NCBI GenBank assembly: GCA_019802505.1 | Contig: JAFMOC010000420.1 | Span: forward strand, 418,001 to 482,000 | Length of the DNA stretch: 64,000 nucleotides | Reading direction: 5' to 3' | From: Corydoras sp. C115 | Lineage: Eukaryota > Chordata > Actinopteri > Siluriformes > Callichthyidae | Part shown: piece after piece, positions 20,590-31,284 of the stretch | How positions within the stretch are numbered: the stretch's first letter is position 1 | Layout: each line of letters opens with the position of its first letter | Program-made: the position numbers and the translations under genes | Notes under the pieces: generated by a model | Told to the model about the DNA's origin: nothing | The model's input: only the letters and a program-made list of their open reading frames with translations | Database searches by the model: none

Positions 20590-22705
20590 ATGGATCTTCA
20601 GTAGTTTCCTACTGCCTTACGGACAGAGTTGGGAAGATCGTTCCACCATTTTGGAGTGAATGCCACGGAGTGAGAATTAGCTCTTGGGTGAGGTGGAAGC
20701 ACCAGGCGACAAGCATCACTAGAGTGAAGTAAATGAGCCAAAGTGTATTTTGAAAAGGTAAGAGGGGGCAGATCCAGAAATGTTCCTGTAGGCCAGAGTC
20801 AGTGACTTGTTCTGAATGCAAGCAGCTAAAGGAAGCCAATAGAGAGAAATGAGTAGTGGAATAAAATTCCCTTCGGCTGGTTGAATACAAGTCGGGCTGC
20901 GGATTGTAGAAGCTGGGAGACCGGCAAGCAATGCATTAGGATAATAAAGCCGGAGGAATAGGATGAGTGCTTGAACTAACAGCTGAGTAGCATGTTCAGT
21001 CAAGAAAGGTCTGATCTTCCTCATGTTGTAATGAAGGAATCTGCAGGAACGGGCAGTTTTGGTATCATGATCATGGAGTCAAAGGCATTCAAATAGATAT
21101 GTCAGTGAGGCAGGCAGATATCCGATTTGAGATCATGGTATCGTCAGGGGCAAAAGACAAATAAAGCTGAGTGTCATCAGCATAGCAGTGGTAAGAGAAA
21201 CCATGTGCCTGAATGACTGTGCCCAGTGATGTCCTGTATAAAGAAAAGAGGAGAGGACCAAGTACAGAACACTGAGGAACACCAGTGAGTACTTGCAGGG
21301 AGTTAGAGATGTCTCGATTCCATGCTACTTTGAAGGGCTTTCCTGTTAGATATTATCAAACCCATTCAAGTGTTGTATGAGAAAAGCCTAATTCAAATAG
21401 TGTGGACACTAGAATCTGATGATTTACTGTATCAAAAGCTGCCGAAAGGTCTAGCAGAATGAGTTCAGTTAGCTTTGGCAGATTTAAATGAGTCAATCAC
21501 AGAAAGCAATGCTGTCTCAGTGGAGTGACAACACCTAAAACCAGACTGATTGGGATCAAAATGTTAGTTCTAAATAAGAAACCTGGAGACCTGGAAACAG
21601 GTTTTAGACAGGAAAGGTAAAAGTGATACAGGTCTGTAGCTCTTGATAAAATTTGGGTTGAGCGTTGTGGTATGAAGGAGTTTGCTGATGCCCTCAATCT
21701 TTTCTGTGAAGAAGCTTGCAAAGACATCAGCTGACAGAGAGGTGTTTTAGTAGGGGGAGAAGGAGGAGTGAGTAAGAGTTAATGGTACTAAATAAAGTGT
21801 GGGTATCTGTGAAGCAATTACCTTGGACTGGAAGAACAAGGACTTTGCAGCAGTTATATCCTTCAAAAAGGTGGCGAATGAGGACTTATGTTTCTAAATC
21901 TGAAGAGAGACCAGAGTTGCGCCATTTTCTTTCGAAGAGTAGTGAGTTATTTCTGAAGCACCTTTGTGAGCCAGGGAGTGGACAAAGAGATGTGTGTTTT
22001 CCTGGTGGATATTGGACTCACCTAGTCAAGACAGAAAGCCCAGGTGGAGCACGATGTGCTGGATGCAGTGCTAGTGTCAAGGGCTGAGAAGTTACTGATG
22101 GAAGGAAGGGCATCTGTAACCAAGTTAGTAAAAACTGTATTAGAGAGCGAGATAAGATTATGACGTACCTGAGTGGTTATATGGATGATCGAGGGAGGTG
22201 GGGGATGAGAAACATAGAACTGCATGAAAAAGTGATCTGATGAGTGATGTGTAGGTCAGAAGTGAAACAAGAGCGTGTCATGATGACATCAAGCTGGTTA
22301 CCAGCCTGGTGGGTAGCTGAAGTGCGGAGTAGATGGCGGTCCAGGCTGTAGATAAGAGCAAGAAATGTAGCATACGGTCGGTCTAAGTGAATGTTGAAGG
22401 AGGACGACAAGAGGACAACCATCATCTGGGAGGTGGCGAGTGAGGACTTATGTTTCTAAATCTAAAGACAGACCAAACTTACGCCATTTTCTTTCGAAGA
22501 GTAGTGAGTTTTTTCCGAAGCACCTCTGTGAGCCAGGGAGTGGACAGAGAGATGTGTGTTTTCCTGGTGGATATTGGACTGACCAAGTTAAGACAGGAAG
22601 CCAAGGTGGAGCACAATGTGCTGGATGCAGTGTCAAGGGCTGAGAAGTTACTGATGCAAGGAAGGGCATCTGTAACCAAGTTAGTAAAAACTGTATTAGA
22701 GAAAT
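20590..22705 (-). pseudogene. Decayed L2-like LINE ORF2
   Basis: Reading leftward from 22705, the endonuclease end appears (IMTRSCFTSDLH near 22270), then a linker with STPWLTEVL and LRKKM-like words. Reverse transcriptase follows: a VPQ-SVLGPLL-like block and a CYADDTQL-type segment near 21160-21310. The post-catalytic domain comes last (RKIRPFLTEHATQLLVQAL at about 21020, LLISLYWLPLAACIQNKSLT at about 20840). This order fits an L2/CR1 ORF2. Many frameshifts are present. The linker segment occurs twice (21871-22147 and 22433-22701). Its left end joins a LINE 3' repeat and its right end joins BEL/Pao sequence at 22706. Confidence 0.75.
21871..22701. repeat. Direct duplication of about 275 bp
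   Basis: 21871-22147 and 22433-22701 are near-identical (for example GAGGACTTATGTTTCTAAAT and GGGAGTGGACA-AGAGATG-TG), offset by 562 bases. The endonuclease-end sequence between them is not duplicated. Confidence 0.85.
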
Positions 22706-23558
22706 ACATTTAAAAGTGGTTTGATCTAGAGAGAATGTCCTGTGTCCTTTTGAGCGAATCAACTGCAGCTTCAACAGTAGGCATAGACTTCAAACCAACG
22801 TCAACATAAAAGTCACAGGTTACAAACTGCTTAACGTCTGGGTCAACATGGAACTCTTCACTCTGCGCAGACTGGTGCAGACAATTAATAGCCACGGCAG
22901 GTGAGGGGCTAATACCAAAGACGTGGACCCTCATGCGATAATCCACAATTTCTTTGGAAAGGTCATTGTCTAGATGCCACAGAAAACGTAGGAAATTTCT
23001 GTTATATTCTTTCACCAAAAAAACAGAACATACTGTTTGTGTCAGCGATCGAGGCACGCAGACCGGAAAATGGCGGTGCAGCGCGGTGCGGTGGAGAATC
23101 ACAGAGCCAAGCGACCAGGTAAGCAAACACAAAAGCTCTTTAATGGCATAAAAACGGGAACGCCGCTAGAAGGAGCCGAGAGCAAATACCCACAAATACA
23201 TCGGTGCAGCGGGAACGGCGCTGCGGACACGATAACTCGTGACACACGCCGAAAATACCGCGAGATAATACAACAGCAGAAAAGCCGCTGAATGCAAAGT
23301 GAACTGTAGGAAAAATAAACACCACACGAAACACCCGACGTGACGCATGAGACCTAGCACGAGCTAGAGCTCATCTAATGCTGACCTACTGACTGCTCAG
23401 CCGGAATCCGTCAAATGCAGTCAGTAGGTCGCAAGTGATCAGGTAGGACCCAATCCCTGCACAAGGGGGTGGGTCCTACCTACGGAAGCCTAGAACGGCC
23501 AAAAACCCGAACCACGGGAGACAGGTAGGAGCTTTGAGGGGAGGTCCCCACCGGAACG

Positions 23559-25481
23559 TCAGGAGACGCAGCACGAAGAACCGTGCGAGGGGAACTGCGA
23601 GTGGAATTGTGGGAAGAGGCGCGCGGAGGGCTCTGAGGGGCAACGCGAGGGGAATCGCGGGGAACACCGTGAGGAAACACTGCGGATGCGCTGCGGATAA
23701 GCCTCATCCAACGCGTCGTGAGACGCAGCACGAGGGACGCGAGCAGAATCGCGGGAAGCGACGCGCGGAGAGCTGTGAGGGGCAACGCGAGGGGAGTCGC
23801 GGGGAACACTGCGAGACAACACGCACTGAGGATAAGCCTCATCCAACGCGTCGTGAGAAGCAGCCCGAGGTGCAAGGGGGACCGCGAGCGGAATCGCGGG
23901 AAGCGACGCGGGGAGGGCTGAGAAGGGCAACGCGAAGGGAATCGCGGGGAGAACCGCGAGACAACATGCGCTGAGGAGAAGCCACATCCAACGCGTCGTG
24001 AGATGCAGCCCGAGGGACCGTGCGAGGGGTACCGAGAGCGGAATTGCGGGAAGCAACGCGCGGAGGGCTGAGAAGGGCAACGCGAGGGGAGGATCAGCCT
24101 CATCAAAAACGTTGAGATAACCCCCACAAAGTCCACTGTGTGGCGGCACAACGCGAGGTGCGGCGCGAGGCGTCACAGAGCGAGGCGGCACGGCGCGAGG
24201 CGGCACGGCGCGAGGCGATGCAGCACGAGGCGGCACAGCGCGAGGCGGCACAGCGCTAGGCGCGGAGCGGGGCGACGCAGCGCGAGGCGCGGCGCGCGGC
24301 AGAACCCGAGCAGTAAGGGAGGGCTCACTGAACGCGTCCCCCGTGGAGACAGGAGGCTCGCACGGAGGAACGCGCAGTGGGGCCCGGCGAGACGCGGTGC
24401 CAGGCGCGGCACGAGGCGGCACAGCGCGGGACGCGGCGCCAGGCGGAACAGCGCGGGGGGGAACAGCGCGGGGCGGCACAACGCGAGGCACGTCGCGAGG
24501 CGGCACAGCGGGCAGTACCCGAGCAGTGAGGGAGAGCTCACTGAACGCGTCCCCTGTGGAGATAGGAGGCTCGCACGGAGGAACACAGCGCAGGGCATGG
24601 CGCGAGGCGACACAGCGCGAGGCGCGGCGCGAGGCGCGGCGCGAGGCGGCACAGCGCGAGGCGACACAGCGGGGTGCGCGACGCAAGGCGACACTGCGCG
24701 AGGCGCGGCGCGAGGCGGCACAGTGCGAGGCGCGGGACGACGCAGCGCGAGATGGCGGAGAGAGAGGAGACTGGGAGTCATGGCATGACGCTCTGTGCAT
24801 TCCCCAGAGAGCAGTCCAGTAGTCCGGTGAGGAAGCAGTGGAGTGGCGCGAGGCGCGGGGCGACGCAGCGCGAGGCGCGGGACGATGCAGCGCGAGGCGC
24901 GGCAGAACCCGAGCAGTGAGGGAGAGCTCACTGCACGCGCCCCACGTGGAGATAGGAGGATCGCACGGAGGGACGCGCGGCGGGGCCTGGCGAGATGCAC
25001 AGCGCAGGGCGCGGCGTGGGGCGCGGCGCGAGGCGACGCGGCGCGAGGCGACACAACGCGGGGCGCGGCGACTCAGCGCGGGGCGCGGCGCGAGGCGACA
25101 CTGCGCGGGGCGCGGCGCGAGGCGGCGCTGCGCGAGGCAGAACCCGAGCAGTGAGGGATAACTCGCTGAACGGGGCCTCCGTGGAGTAAACCGACTCGCA
25201 CGGAGGAGCGTGCGACGGGATCCGAGCGGCAAGCCCCAGCACACTGAAAGGGTCCCCCGTGGATTAAGAGGACTCACACGAAGGAGCGCGCGGCGGGAAC
25301 CGGTCGGCGGAAGAAAACTTGCTGAACGGGTCCTCCGTGGAGTCAGAAGGCTCGCACGGAGGAGCACGCTGCGAATCCCGAGCGGCGAGAAAAAACTCGC
25401 TAGGTGTGTGAACCCTGGGACCGGGAATCTCCTACGGCGGGAGACGCGCGGAGGAGCGCGGGTGCTCGCGCTTCTACCCAC
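23559..25481 (-). CDS. 640-codon Arg/Ala/Pro/Ser repeat ORF in family Z
   Basis: The reading frame lies directly downstream of the gag frame of the LTR element and overlaps its end in another frame. The product is dominated by arginine, alanine, proline and serine in runs such as SPRAVPPRAVPPRAASPRA. It contains several copies of a SELSLTARVLP-type block and, near the end, repeats with SHDALDEAYPQ. The DNA is a set of expanded tandem repeats with periods near 15, 80 and 140 bases. The second family Z copy (34570-35260) has a similar arginine-proline repeat region, so the repeats are a family trait. It may be the carboxy extension of Gag. Frame openness may partly reflect GC-rich repeat composition. 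Confidence 0.4.
   Translation of the reverse strand: MGRSASTRAPPRVSRRRRFPVPGFTHLASFFSPLGIRSVLLRASLLTPRRTRSASFLPPTGSRRALLRVSPLNPRGTLSVCWGLPLGSRRTLLRASRFTPRRPRSASYPSLLGFCLAQRRLAPRPAQCRLAPRPALSRRAPRCVASRRVASRRAPRRALRCASRQAPPRVPPCDPPISTWGACSELSLTARVLPRLALHRPAPRAASPRASRHSTASSPDYWTALWGMHRASCHDSQSPLSPPSRAASSRASHCAASRRASRSVALRRAPRCVASRCAASRRASRRASRCVASRHALRCVPPCEPPISTGDAFSELSLTARVLPAVPPRDVPRVVPPRAVPPRAVPPGAASRAVPPRAAPGTASRRAPLRVPPCEPPVSTGDAFSEPSLTARVLPRAAPRAASPRSAPSAVPPRAVPPRAASPRAVPPRAVPPRSVTPRAAPRVVPPHSGLCGGYLNVFDEADPPLALPFSALRALLPAIPLSVPLARSLGLHLTTRWMWLLLSACCLAVLPAIPFALPFSALPASLPAIPLAVPLAPRAASHDALDEAYPQCVLSRSVPRDSPRVAPHSSPRVASRDSARVPRAASHDALDEAYPQRIRSVSSRCSPRFPSRCPSEPSARLFPQFHSQFPSHGSSCCVS
23620..24110. 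repeat. Tandem repeat of about 140 bp
   Basis: GCCTCATCCAACGCGTCGTG recurs at 23701, 23836 and, with one change, 23981, and a degenerate start is at 24097. Units include GAATCGCGGGAAGCGACGCG. Confidence 0.85.
24170..25400. repeat. GC-rich tandem repeats, 15-bp and 80-bp units
   Basis: A unit like GCGAGGCGGCACAGC is repeated many times in irregular blocks. Between blocks an approximately 80-bp unit starting ACCCGAGCAGTGAGGGAG recurs near 24303, 24516, 24907, 25142, 25220, 25298 and 25378. Confidence 0.8.
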
Positions 25482-25863
25482 GCGCCGGATCGCGCCGCGG
25501 ACTCCTGGCCCGTCTGCGGTGAAGCTGCCTCTTCACCGCGTCCAGGTGCTCACCCATGAGGCCGGCATCTGAACCCGGGGCGAACCGGGCTAAGAATGCC
25601 GACTCGAAACGGCTTGCTGAGGTGAGACAGACGTCCCCGGTGGCCACTAGGCCCTCGGCCCACCTCAGCGCAGGACCCAGGAGACGGGAGAGGTAGAATA
25701 ACACCCTCTCTCGGTCCGAAAGCTCCCGACTGGTGACCATGTCAAACACCCTGCGACAGCCGATAATATACGGCAGTGGCTTTAACGCCACCCCGTCGCA
25801 GGGTGCCGGGAGCTTGACCGAAGCCGAGAGAGGGAGGACAATCTCCCCATACTCCCCATACAT
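25474..25863 (-). CDS. Gag fragment of LTR family Z
   Basis: A 129-codon product starts MYGEYGEIVLPLSA and contains RRVFDMVTSRELSDRERVLF, YLSRLLGPALRWAEGLVAT and SRFESAFLARFAPG. This alternation of Leu/Trp/Phe positions (L-G-AL-WA, then F-F-RF) is typical of retrotransposon Gag capsid helices. The carboxy end, VKRQLHRRRARSPRRDPARG, is basic and runs into the repeat ORF in another frame. The second family Z copy keeps only the first part (GEIVFPL near 34526). No zinc knuckle, protease or polymerase is present in this element, so it would be non-autonomous for replication. Confidence 0.65.
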   Translation of the reverse strand: MYGEYGEIVLPLSASVKLPAPCDGVALKPLPYIIGCRRVFDMVTSRELSDRERVLFYLSRLLGPALRWAEGLVATGDVCLTSASRFESAFLARFAPGSDAGLMGEHLDAVKRQLHRRRARSPRRDPARG

Positions 25864-27649
25864 ACCCGATCAATGCCCCTCCTCGAGTTAATAAGCCTTG
25901 CTGCTGCAGCCGGGGACTCGACTAATGGCGGTGCTAACGCCGAAATAAGAGAGCCTGTGCTGCAGCTGGAGTAAGAGGCTAATGGCGTGGCTAGTGCCGA
26001 GTTAAATAGCCAAATGCAGCAACAAAAAACGCGGCTAACGGCGATCTAAACAACCGAATGCTGCTGCAGAAAAAAACTCTGCCGAAGTGGGCCAGCGGCG
26101 GAGCTAAGATCGCGAACAGCAGAAAGATGTGGCTAATCGCGGTTAGCGCTGAAGCTAACGCAGCTGCCGATAGTGTAATAAAAAAAAAATTTAAAAACCT
26201 GGGACGAAAGCCGGGGAACGCGGCTAAACGCAGTTAGCAAGGACGCTAACGTTGCTAGCGCTAATACCAAACAAATACCGAACGAAAGCCGGGGAACGCG
26301 GTCGCGCAGAAATATAATACAAGAGATCGCTTACCCGCTGAATGCAAAGCGAACTGTAGGAAAAATAAACACCACACGAAACACCCGACGTGACGCATGA
26401 GACCTAGCACGAGCTAGAGCTCATCTAATGCTGACCTACTGACTGCTCAGCAGGAATCCCTCAAATGCAGTCAGTAGGTCGCACGTGATCAGGTAGGACC
26501 CAATCCCTGCACAGGGGGATGGGTCCTACCTACGGAAGCCTAGAACGGCCAAAAACCCGAACCACGGGAGGCAGGTAGGAGGGGCCCAGCCCTCCCAACC
26601 TGACAGTATGTCTGCTGTAAAGGTAATTGGTTGTTTTCTGAAGCGTATCAGTACACCAATCAGTGTGTTGTTTAGGTCAGGCCCAGTTAATAATACACCA
26701 GCGTATTTGGCACTAGAATCAAACACCACTCTGATTTCCCTTGGTTTCCTGGGATGATACATTGGAAGGTACCATCGTTCTTCCTCCTCCTTGAGAGGAG
26801 GAGCCAACTCAGCATGGTCATTTTTGAACATCTTATACATGAAGCTGAGGAAGTGCTCTTTCATTTCAGACTCCTTGTCACGAGAGATGTAAGACGCTTC
26901 ATTGCTTGGGGCCTGTTGTTTGGGAGTCGTTGCCTTGGACACTTAAAGGACAATGGTGCTATGCAGCTGTTGTTTGAGTCCTTCTGTAGTCCTTCATCCA
27001 ATTATTTTCATGAAGGATGCATTTTGAATTAAAGGAGCCAACCTATTGTCATCTTTGGTCCTCTTGAAAACAATGCATCCCAGGTGATCAGTATCTTCAG
27101 ACAATACTGGATGGTTATTGAGGAACTGGACAGTGCAATACTGTTCTTTGATACGGAACACATAGGGACATGTAGGGTCTGTGGTGTTGGTGTAGAAAGT
27201 GTTAATTGTCTGAGGTTTGTGAACGCTACCTAGACATACATTGCCTACAATGACCCACCCTAGATCCAGCTTTTGTGCATAGGGCAGGTTGTGTGGACCA
27301 TTCACATGTTCACGGACTTTATGCACTCTAATAATGTCCCGACCTAGGAGGTGACTTGAGGTGTGCATGGTGAAGAGCCACATCAGGATTTCGTATCTCA
27401 TCTCTGTTATTAGGCATATCATTGCATTCTATCAGACTTGGCAACGGAATATGGACAGTTCCATCAAGAGATTCAACTCCATAGCCTCTAGCTCATCTTC
27501 CTATCAACTTCCTATCAACTTCCTTTACACCTGCACAATGTTCTTAATGTATATGGAGCCCCTGGACATTAAACACATCGAAGAACTGTGAACGCACTAA
27601 GGACTGTTGCTCTGCTCATCTAGAATCGTGTACATTTTTTACACCTTTG

Positions 27650-28331
27650 TGTGGCGCCCCTCTAGTCGATAAATGCCAGACTACGCCACCCCTTAATTAG
27701 TTAGTTGTACTTAGAGTAAGGGGAACTCTAAAGAAAGTAGACAGAAACGTCACTGCCGTACCAAAATATAATCTTTATTAAATAGATTACTTAAACACCC
27801 CTGAGCAGCGTATCTTTGAGATACACGTCTTTGAGATTAGTTGTGGTAGGATTTGTAAAACAGAATACAGAAAATAAAAGTAAAACCAAAGGAAATGGTA
27901 AAAACAAAGAGCAGATGGCAACCACTGAAGCTGTGGCCCTTTCACATTCAACAGGGTTGACCAACTTCACTCATGGACAGGATAGCAGCTTATTGAAAAA
28001 CACTGGTGATGGCCCACTCGGTATATCAGGAGAAATAGGAATAGGTGCGGCGTGTAACCAACAATCTTCGATTCTATTCATCAGACACACACATGGCTGT
28101 TGCTACGTGCAACCTGTGGCTACTCCGCCCTGAACACTCCTACACTCGCGTCCCCACACTTAAACTCACTGCTACAGACACGCTTCCTGTAGATGCCGCC
28201 ACTTGCATTAGCTTAGCCACCATGCTCTCCCCAAGACCCCATAGGTGTCCATATTTAGCTAAAAGACCTACAGCTGACTCACCTATCCCGGCGCTCCACC
28301 CCACACTGTGACGTCATCCCTCACATGCACA
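27650..28331 (-). mobile_element. Probable solo LTR inside BEL/Pao
   Basis: BEL/Pao coding sequence stops at about 28345 and resumes at about 27640. The intervening block reads TGTGCATGTGAGGGATG to GGGGCGCCACA on the minus strand, with AATAAAG near 27775. TG...CA ends and the polyadenylation signal suggest an LTR. No clean target duplication was found. Confidence 0.6.
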
Positions 28332-29686
28332 CCAAAACAAAGCGCACCTACTTCAGCTATGCTGGCTACATTTATTTCCGTGACCAGCTGGATATACGTT
28401 TACAAGGCATATTTTTGAGCAAGACTGGTCTGTCAGATCTCCACCACAGATCTTTGTGCATTTACTGATGACATCAGATTGAGGTGTAGCTTTCTCAAAC
28501 TCCCCGCCATGCTCTGGATCAGAGTCCACCCTTTTCTTCCATGGCAATACGTAATGTTGAAGAACAGCATCTAAAGCACACATTGTTCTCTTTTAAATAT
28601 GCTTTACGGAATGCATGACATTTGTGCAGGGGATGTGGTCTCTGGATGACCACAATCACAGCTTATTGTAGTCACCATGTTTTCTTGGGACCATAGAAGA
28701 ATCAAAAATGCCACCGCGCAACACTTCTGTGTTATGGACTGTAGCAGTTACAATAGAAAGCAACCTCTCGTACTTTCTGTCCTGGGAAACATATCCGTAT
28801 GTGACATGACGTTAAAGCTTGGATTAGCATTTCTAATGCTACCTTCCTGCTCAACAAAGTCCACAAATTAGGCGAATGGAGGATAGGGAACACACTTTTG
28901 CCGCTTGGTAGGATGCCCACTTTTCCTGCAAATTAAACGGGAGCTTCTGTACAATTGGGTTTACTCCTCTTGCTGTGTCGAAGAAATAGATACCAGGCAG
29001 GTCTCCTTAGTATAATCATGATTTGTTATTTTTGGAAAGGTATCGATGCACTTGAACAGAGCATCTTCTATCACTTCGTTGAGCCATAGATTTGTTCAAG
29101 TCTATCCCATGTCATAGCCAACCCTGCTACTGGGTGGTTGATGTGTATTGCCTTTATCTGTTTAACATGCTCTGCTGACTTTTTGCCTAGCCATTTCAGC
29201 AGAAGGTCCATCTCTTCACTTGGTGTTAGATCTAACCCCCTTGTAACAGACTCAAATGAGCATTTCCAGGCTCTGTAGTTCTGAGGTTCATCATTAAACT
29301 AAAGTAAACCTGCAGCAACAACTTCATGACGAGCAAGATATCTCACGAAGTCATGAACATACGAGATGCCATCACTGGAGTTTTGGGTCAATAGGATAGG
29401 CGGAAGGAGTGGGACGATCTTTGTCTTTCGAGGGTGTGAAATGTTGCATAGCAAAAGAATGGTTGCTTTTGAATCTATGTGGTATGTGGAGAGATTCATC
29501 TTCACTGAAACAAGGGTCCTGTGGGGTGAGATGAGATGACTGGGAAGCAGTGTTGATTTTGCCCAGAAAGAATGGTTTAGCTTCAGGTTTGTAGAAAAAA
29601 TGAAACTTGTGTTTTATTGAATGAATATGGTTTGCACTATGTCATGTTTGGTATACATATGATCTTCTTCTAAAGGTGCTTATTTA

Positions 29687-31284
29687 CAGTGGGTTGCAAA
29701 AGTATTCACACCCCTTGAACTTTTCCATATTTTGTCACATTACAACCACAAACATAAATATATTTCACTGGAATTTAATGTGAAAGACCAACACAAAGTG
29801 GTATACAATTGTGAAGTGGAAGGAAAATTATACATGAATCAACATTTTTTTTACAAATAAAAAACTGAAAAGTGCGACGTGCAAAAGTATTCAGCCCCCT
29901 TTTCCCTGAGTGCAACCAATTGCATTCAGAAGTTGCCTGATGAGTGCTAATGACTCAAAAGGGTCCACCTGTGTGTAATCTAATCTCAGTACAAATACAG
30001 CTGCTCCGTGACGGTCTCAGATGTTGGTTAAGAGAATATTGGGGAGCAAACAGCATCATGAAGTCCAAAGAACACACCAGACAGGTTAGGAATATGGTTT
30101 TGGAGAAGTTTAAAGCAGGCTTAGGTTATAAAAAGATTTCCAAAGCTTTGAACATCTCACGGAGCACTGTTCAATCCATCATCCGGAAATGGAAAGAGTA
30201 TGGCACCACAGTAAACCTGCCAAGACAAGGCCGTCCACCTAAACTTACAGGCCGAACAAGGAGATCACTGATCAGAGAGGCAGCCAAGAGGCTTATGGTG
30301 ACTCTGGATGAAATGCAGAGAGCCACAGCTCAGGTGGGGGAAACTGTCCACAGGACAACAATTAGTTGTGCACTACACAAAGGTGGTCTTTATGGAAGAG
30401 TGGCAAGGAGAAAGCCATTGTTAAAAGAAAACCATAAGAAGTCCCATTTGCAGTTTGCCAGAAGCCATGTTGAGGACACAGCAAACATGTGGAAGAAGGT
30501 GCTTTGATCAGACGAGACCAAAATTGAACTTTTTGGCCACAATGCAAAACGCTATGTGTGGCGGAGAAATAACACTGCACATCACTCTGAAAACACCATC
30601 CCCACTGTCAAATATGGTGGTGGCAGCATCATGCTCTGGGGGTGCTTCTCTTCAGCAGGGACCGGGAAGTTGGTCAAAGTTGATGGGAAGATGGATGGAG
30701 CCAAATACAGGGCAATCTTGGAAGAAAACCTGTTGGAGTCAGCAAAAGATTTGAGACTGGGGCGGAGGTTCACCTTCCAGCAGGACAACGACCCTAAACA
30801 TAAAGCCAGAGCTACAATGGAGTGGTTTAAAAAAAAAGAATATTCATGTGTTAGAATGGCCCAGTCAAAGTCCAGACCTAAACCCAATTGAGAATCTCAA
30901 AACTGCTGTTCACAAACGCTCTCCATCCAATCTGACTGAGCTTGAGCTGTTTTGCAAGGAGGAATGGGCAAGAATTTCAGTCACTAGATGTGCAAAGCTG
31001 GTGGAGACATACCCTAAAAGACTTGCAGCTGTAATTGCAGCAAAAGGTGGCTCCACAAAGTATTGACTCAGGGGGGCTGAATACTTTTGCACGTCGCACT
31101 TTTCAGTTTTTTATTTGTAAAAAAAATGTTGATTCATGTATAATTTTCCTTCCACTTCACAATTGTATACCACTTTGTGTTGGTCTTTCACATTAAATTC
31201 CAGTGAAATATATCTATGTTTGTGGTTGTAATGTGACAAAATATGGAAAAGTTCAAGGGGTATGAATACTTTTGCAACCCACTG
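29687..31284 (+). mobile_element. Tc1-like transposon, near complete
   Basis: Inverted repeats of about 213 bp (29687-29900 and 31072-31284) start CAGTGGGTTGCAAAAGTATT and end with its complement. TA lies immediately outside at 29685-29686 and 31285-31286. Total length is 1,598 bp, normal for fish Tc1 elements. It lies inside an LTR, so it inserted after that LTR. Confidence 0.95.
30058..31066 (+). pseudogene. Tc1 transposase with one nonsense codon and one frameshift
   Basis: The start at 30058 gives MKSKEHTRQVRNMVLEKF. A paired helix-turn-helix region follows (ISKALNISRSTVQSIIRKW), then the GRPPK hook and KPLLKENHKKSHLQFA. A TGA at 30505-30507 replaces the tryptophan codon of the WSDE catalytic block. 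Reading on, SDETKIELFG, KYGGGSIMLWGC and FQQDNDPKHKA keep the first two catalytic aspartates. An A run at about 30829-30837 shifts the frame, after which LEWPSQSPDLNPIENL carries the catalytic glutamate. The usual W-x-D-L after ENL is missing, a small deletion. The protein is DD34E type, about 335 codons, inactive as it stands but able to serve as a substrate through its intact ends. Confidence 0.92.

Larger units (their letters stand above)
23040..26605 (-). mobile_element. GC-rich LTR retroelement, family Z, inside BEL/Pao
   Basis: On the minus strand it starts TGTCAGGTTGGGAGGGC at 26605 and ends CGATCGCTGACA at 23040. The two ends share about 250 bp (26334-26600 and 23284-23530, for example CTCATCTAATGCTGACCTAC), marking LTRs. 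The downstream LTR continues through a TTAAAG signal and U5. It splits BEL/Pao reverse transcriptase in the FTADI block. Flanking bases on the minus strand are CATAC and CAAAC, a 4/5 match. The same family occurs at 33662-35395. Confidence 0.85.
22706..29570 (-). pseudogene. BEL/Pao gag-pol remnant, split by two insertions
   Basis: Read on the minus strand from 29570. Gag-type sequence has YRAWKCSFESVTRGLDLTP, EMDLLLKWLGKKSAEH and WDRLEQIYGS (about 29300-29090), then NPIVQKLPFNLQEKW near 28950. A cysteine-rich segment ending CSKICLVNVYPAGHG (about 28390) leads into the protease region. After an insertion the protease-linked domain continues (FFDVFNV, LLGRDIIRVHKV, LDLGWVIVGNVCLG, 27600-27240). 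Reverse transcriptase follows with RWYLPMYHPRK, RVVFDSSAKY and FTADI (26900-26606). After a second insertion it resumes (NRNFLRFLWHLDND, YRMRVHVFGISPSPAVA, FYVDVGLKSMPT, 23030-22710). The catalytic YVDD-type block reads YVDV. Several frames are used, so it is dead. The LTR at 29590-31800 lies just upstream. Confidence 0.85.

Noticed and set aside
24138..25161. Plus-strand Arg/Gly-rich frames opposite the repeat ORF
   Set aside because: They mirror GC-rich tandem repeats; the minus strand follows a recognisable Gag, so it is the likelier coding strand.
23620..25400. CRISPR-like array of repeats
   Set aside because: Units are contiguous tandem repeats of variable length in a vertebrate retroelement, without unique spacers or cas genes.
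30362..30887. Minus-strand frames within the Tc1 transposase
   Set aside because: They are antisense shadows of the plus-strand transposase.
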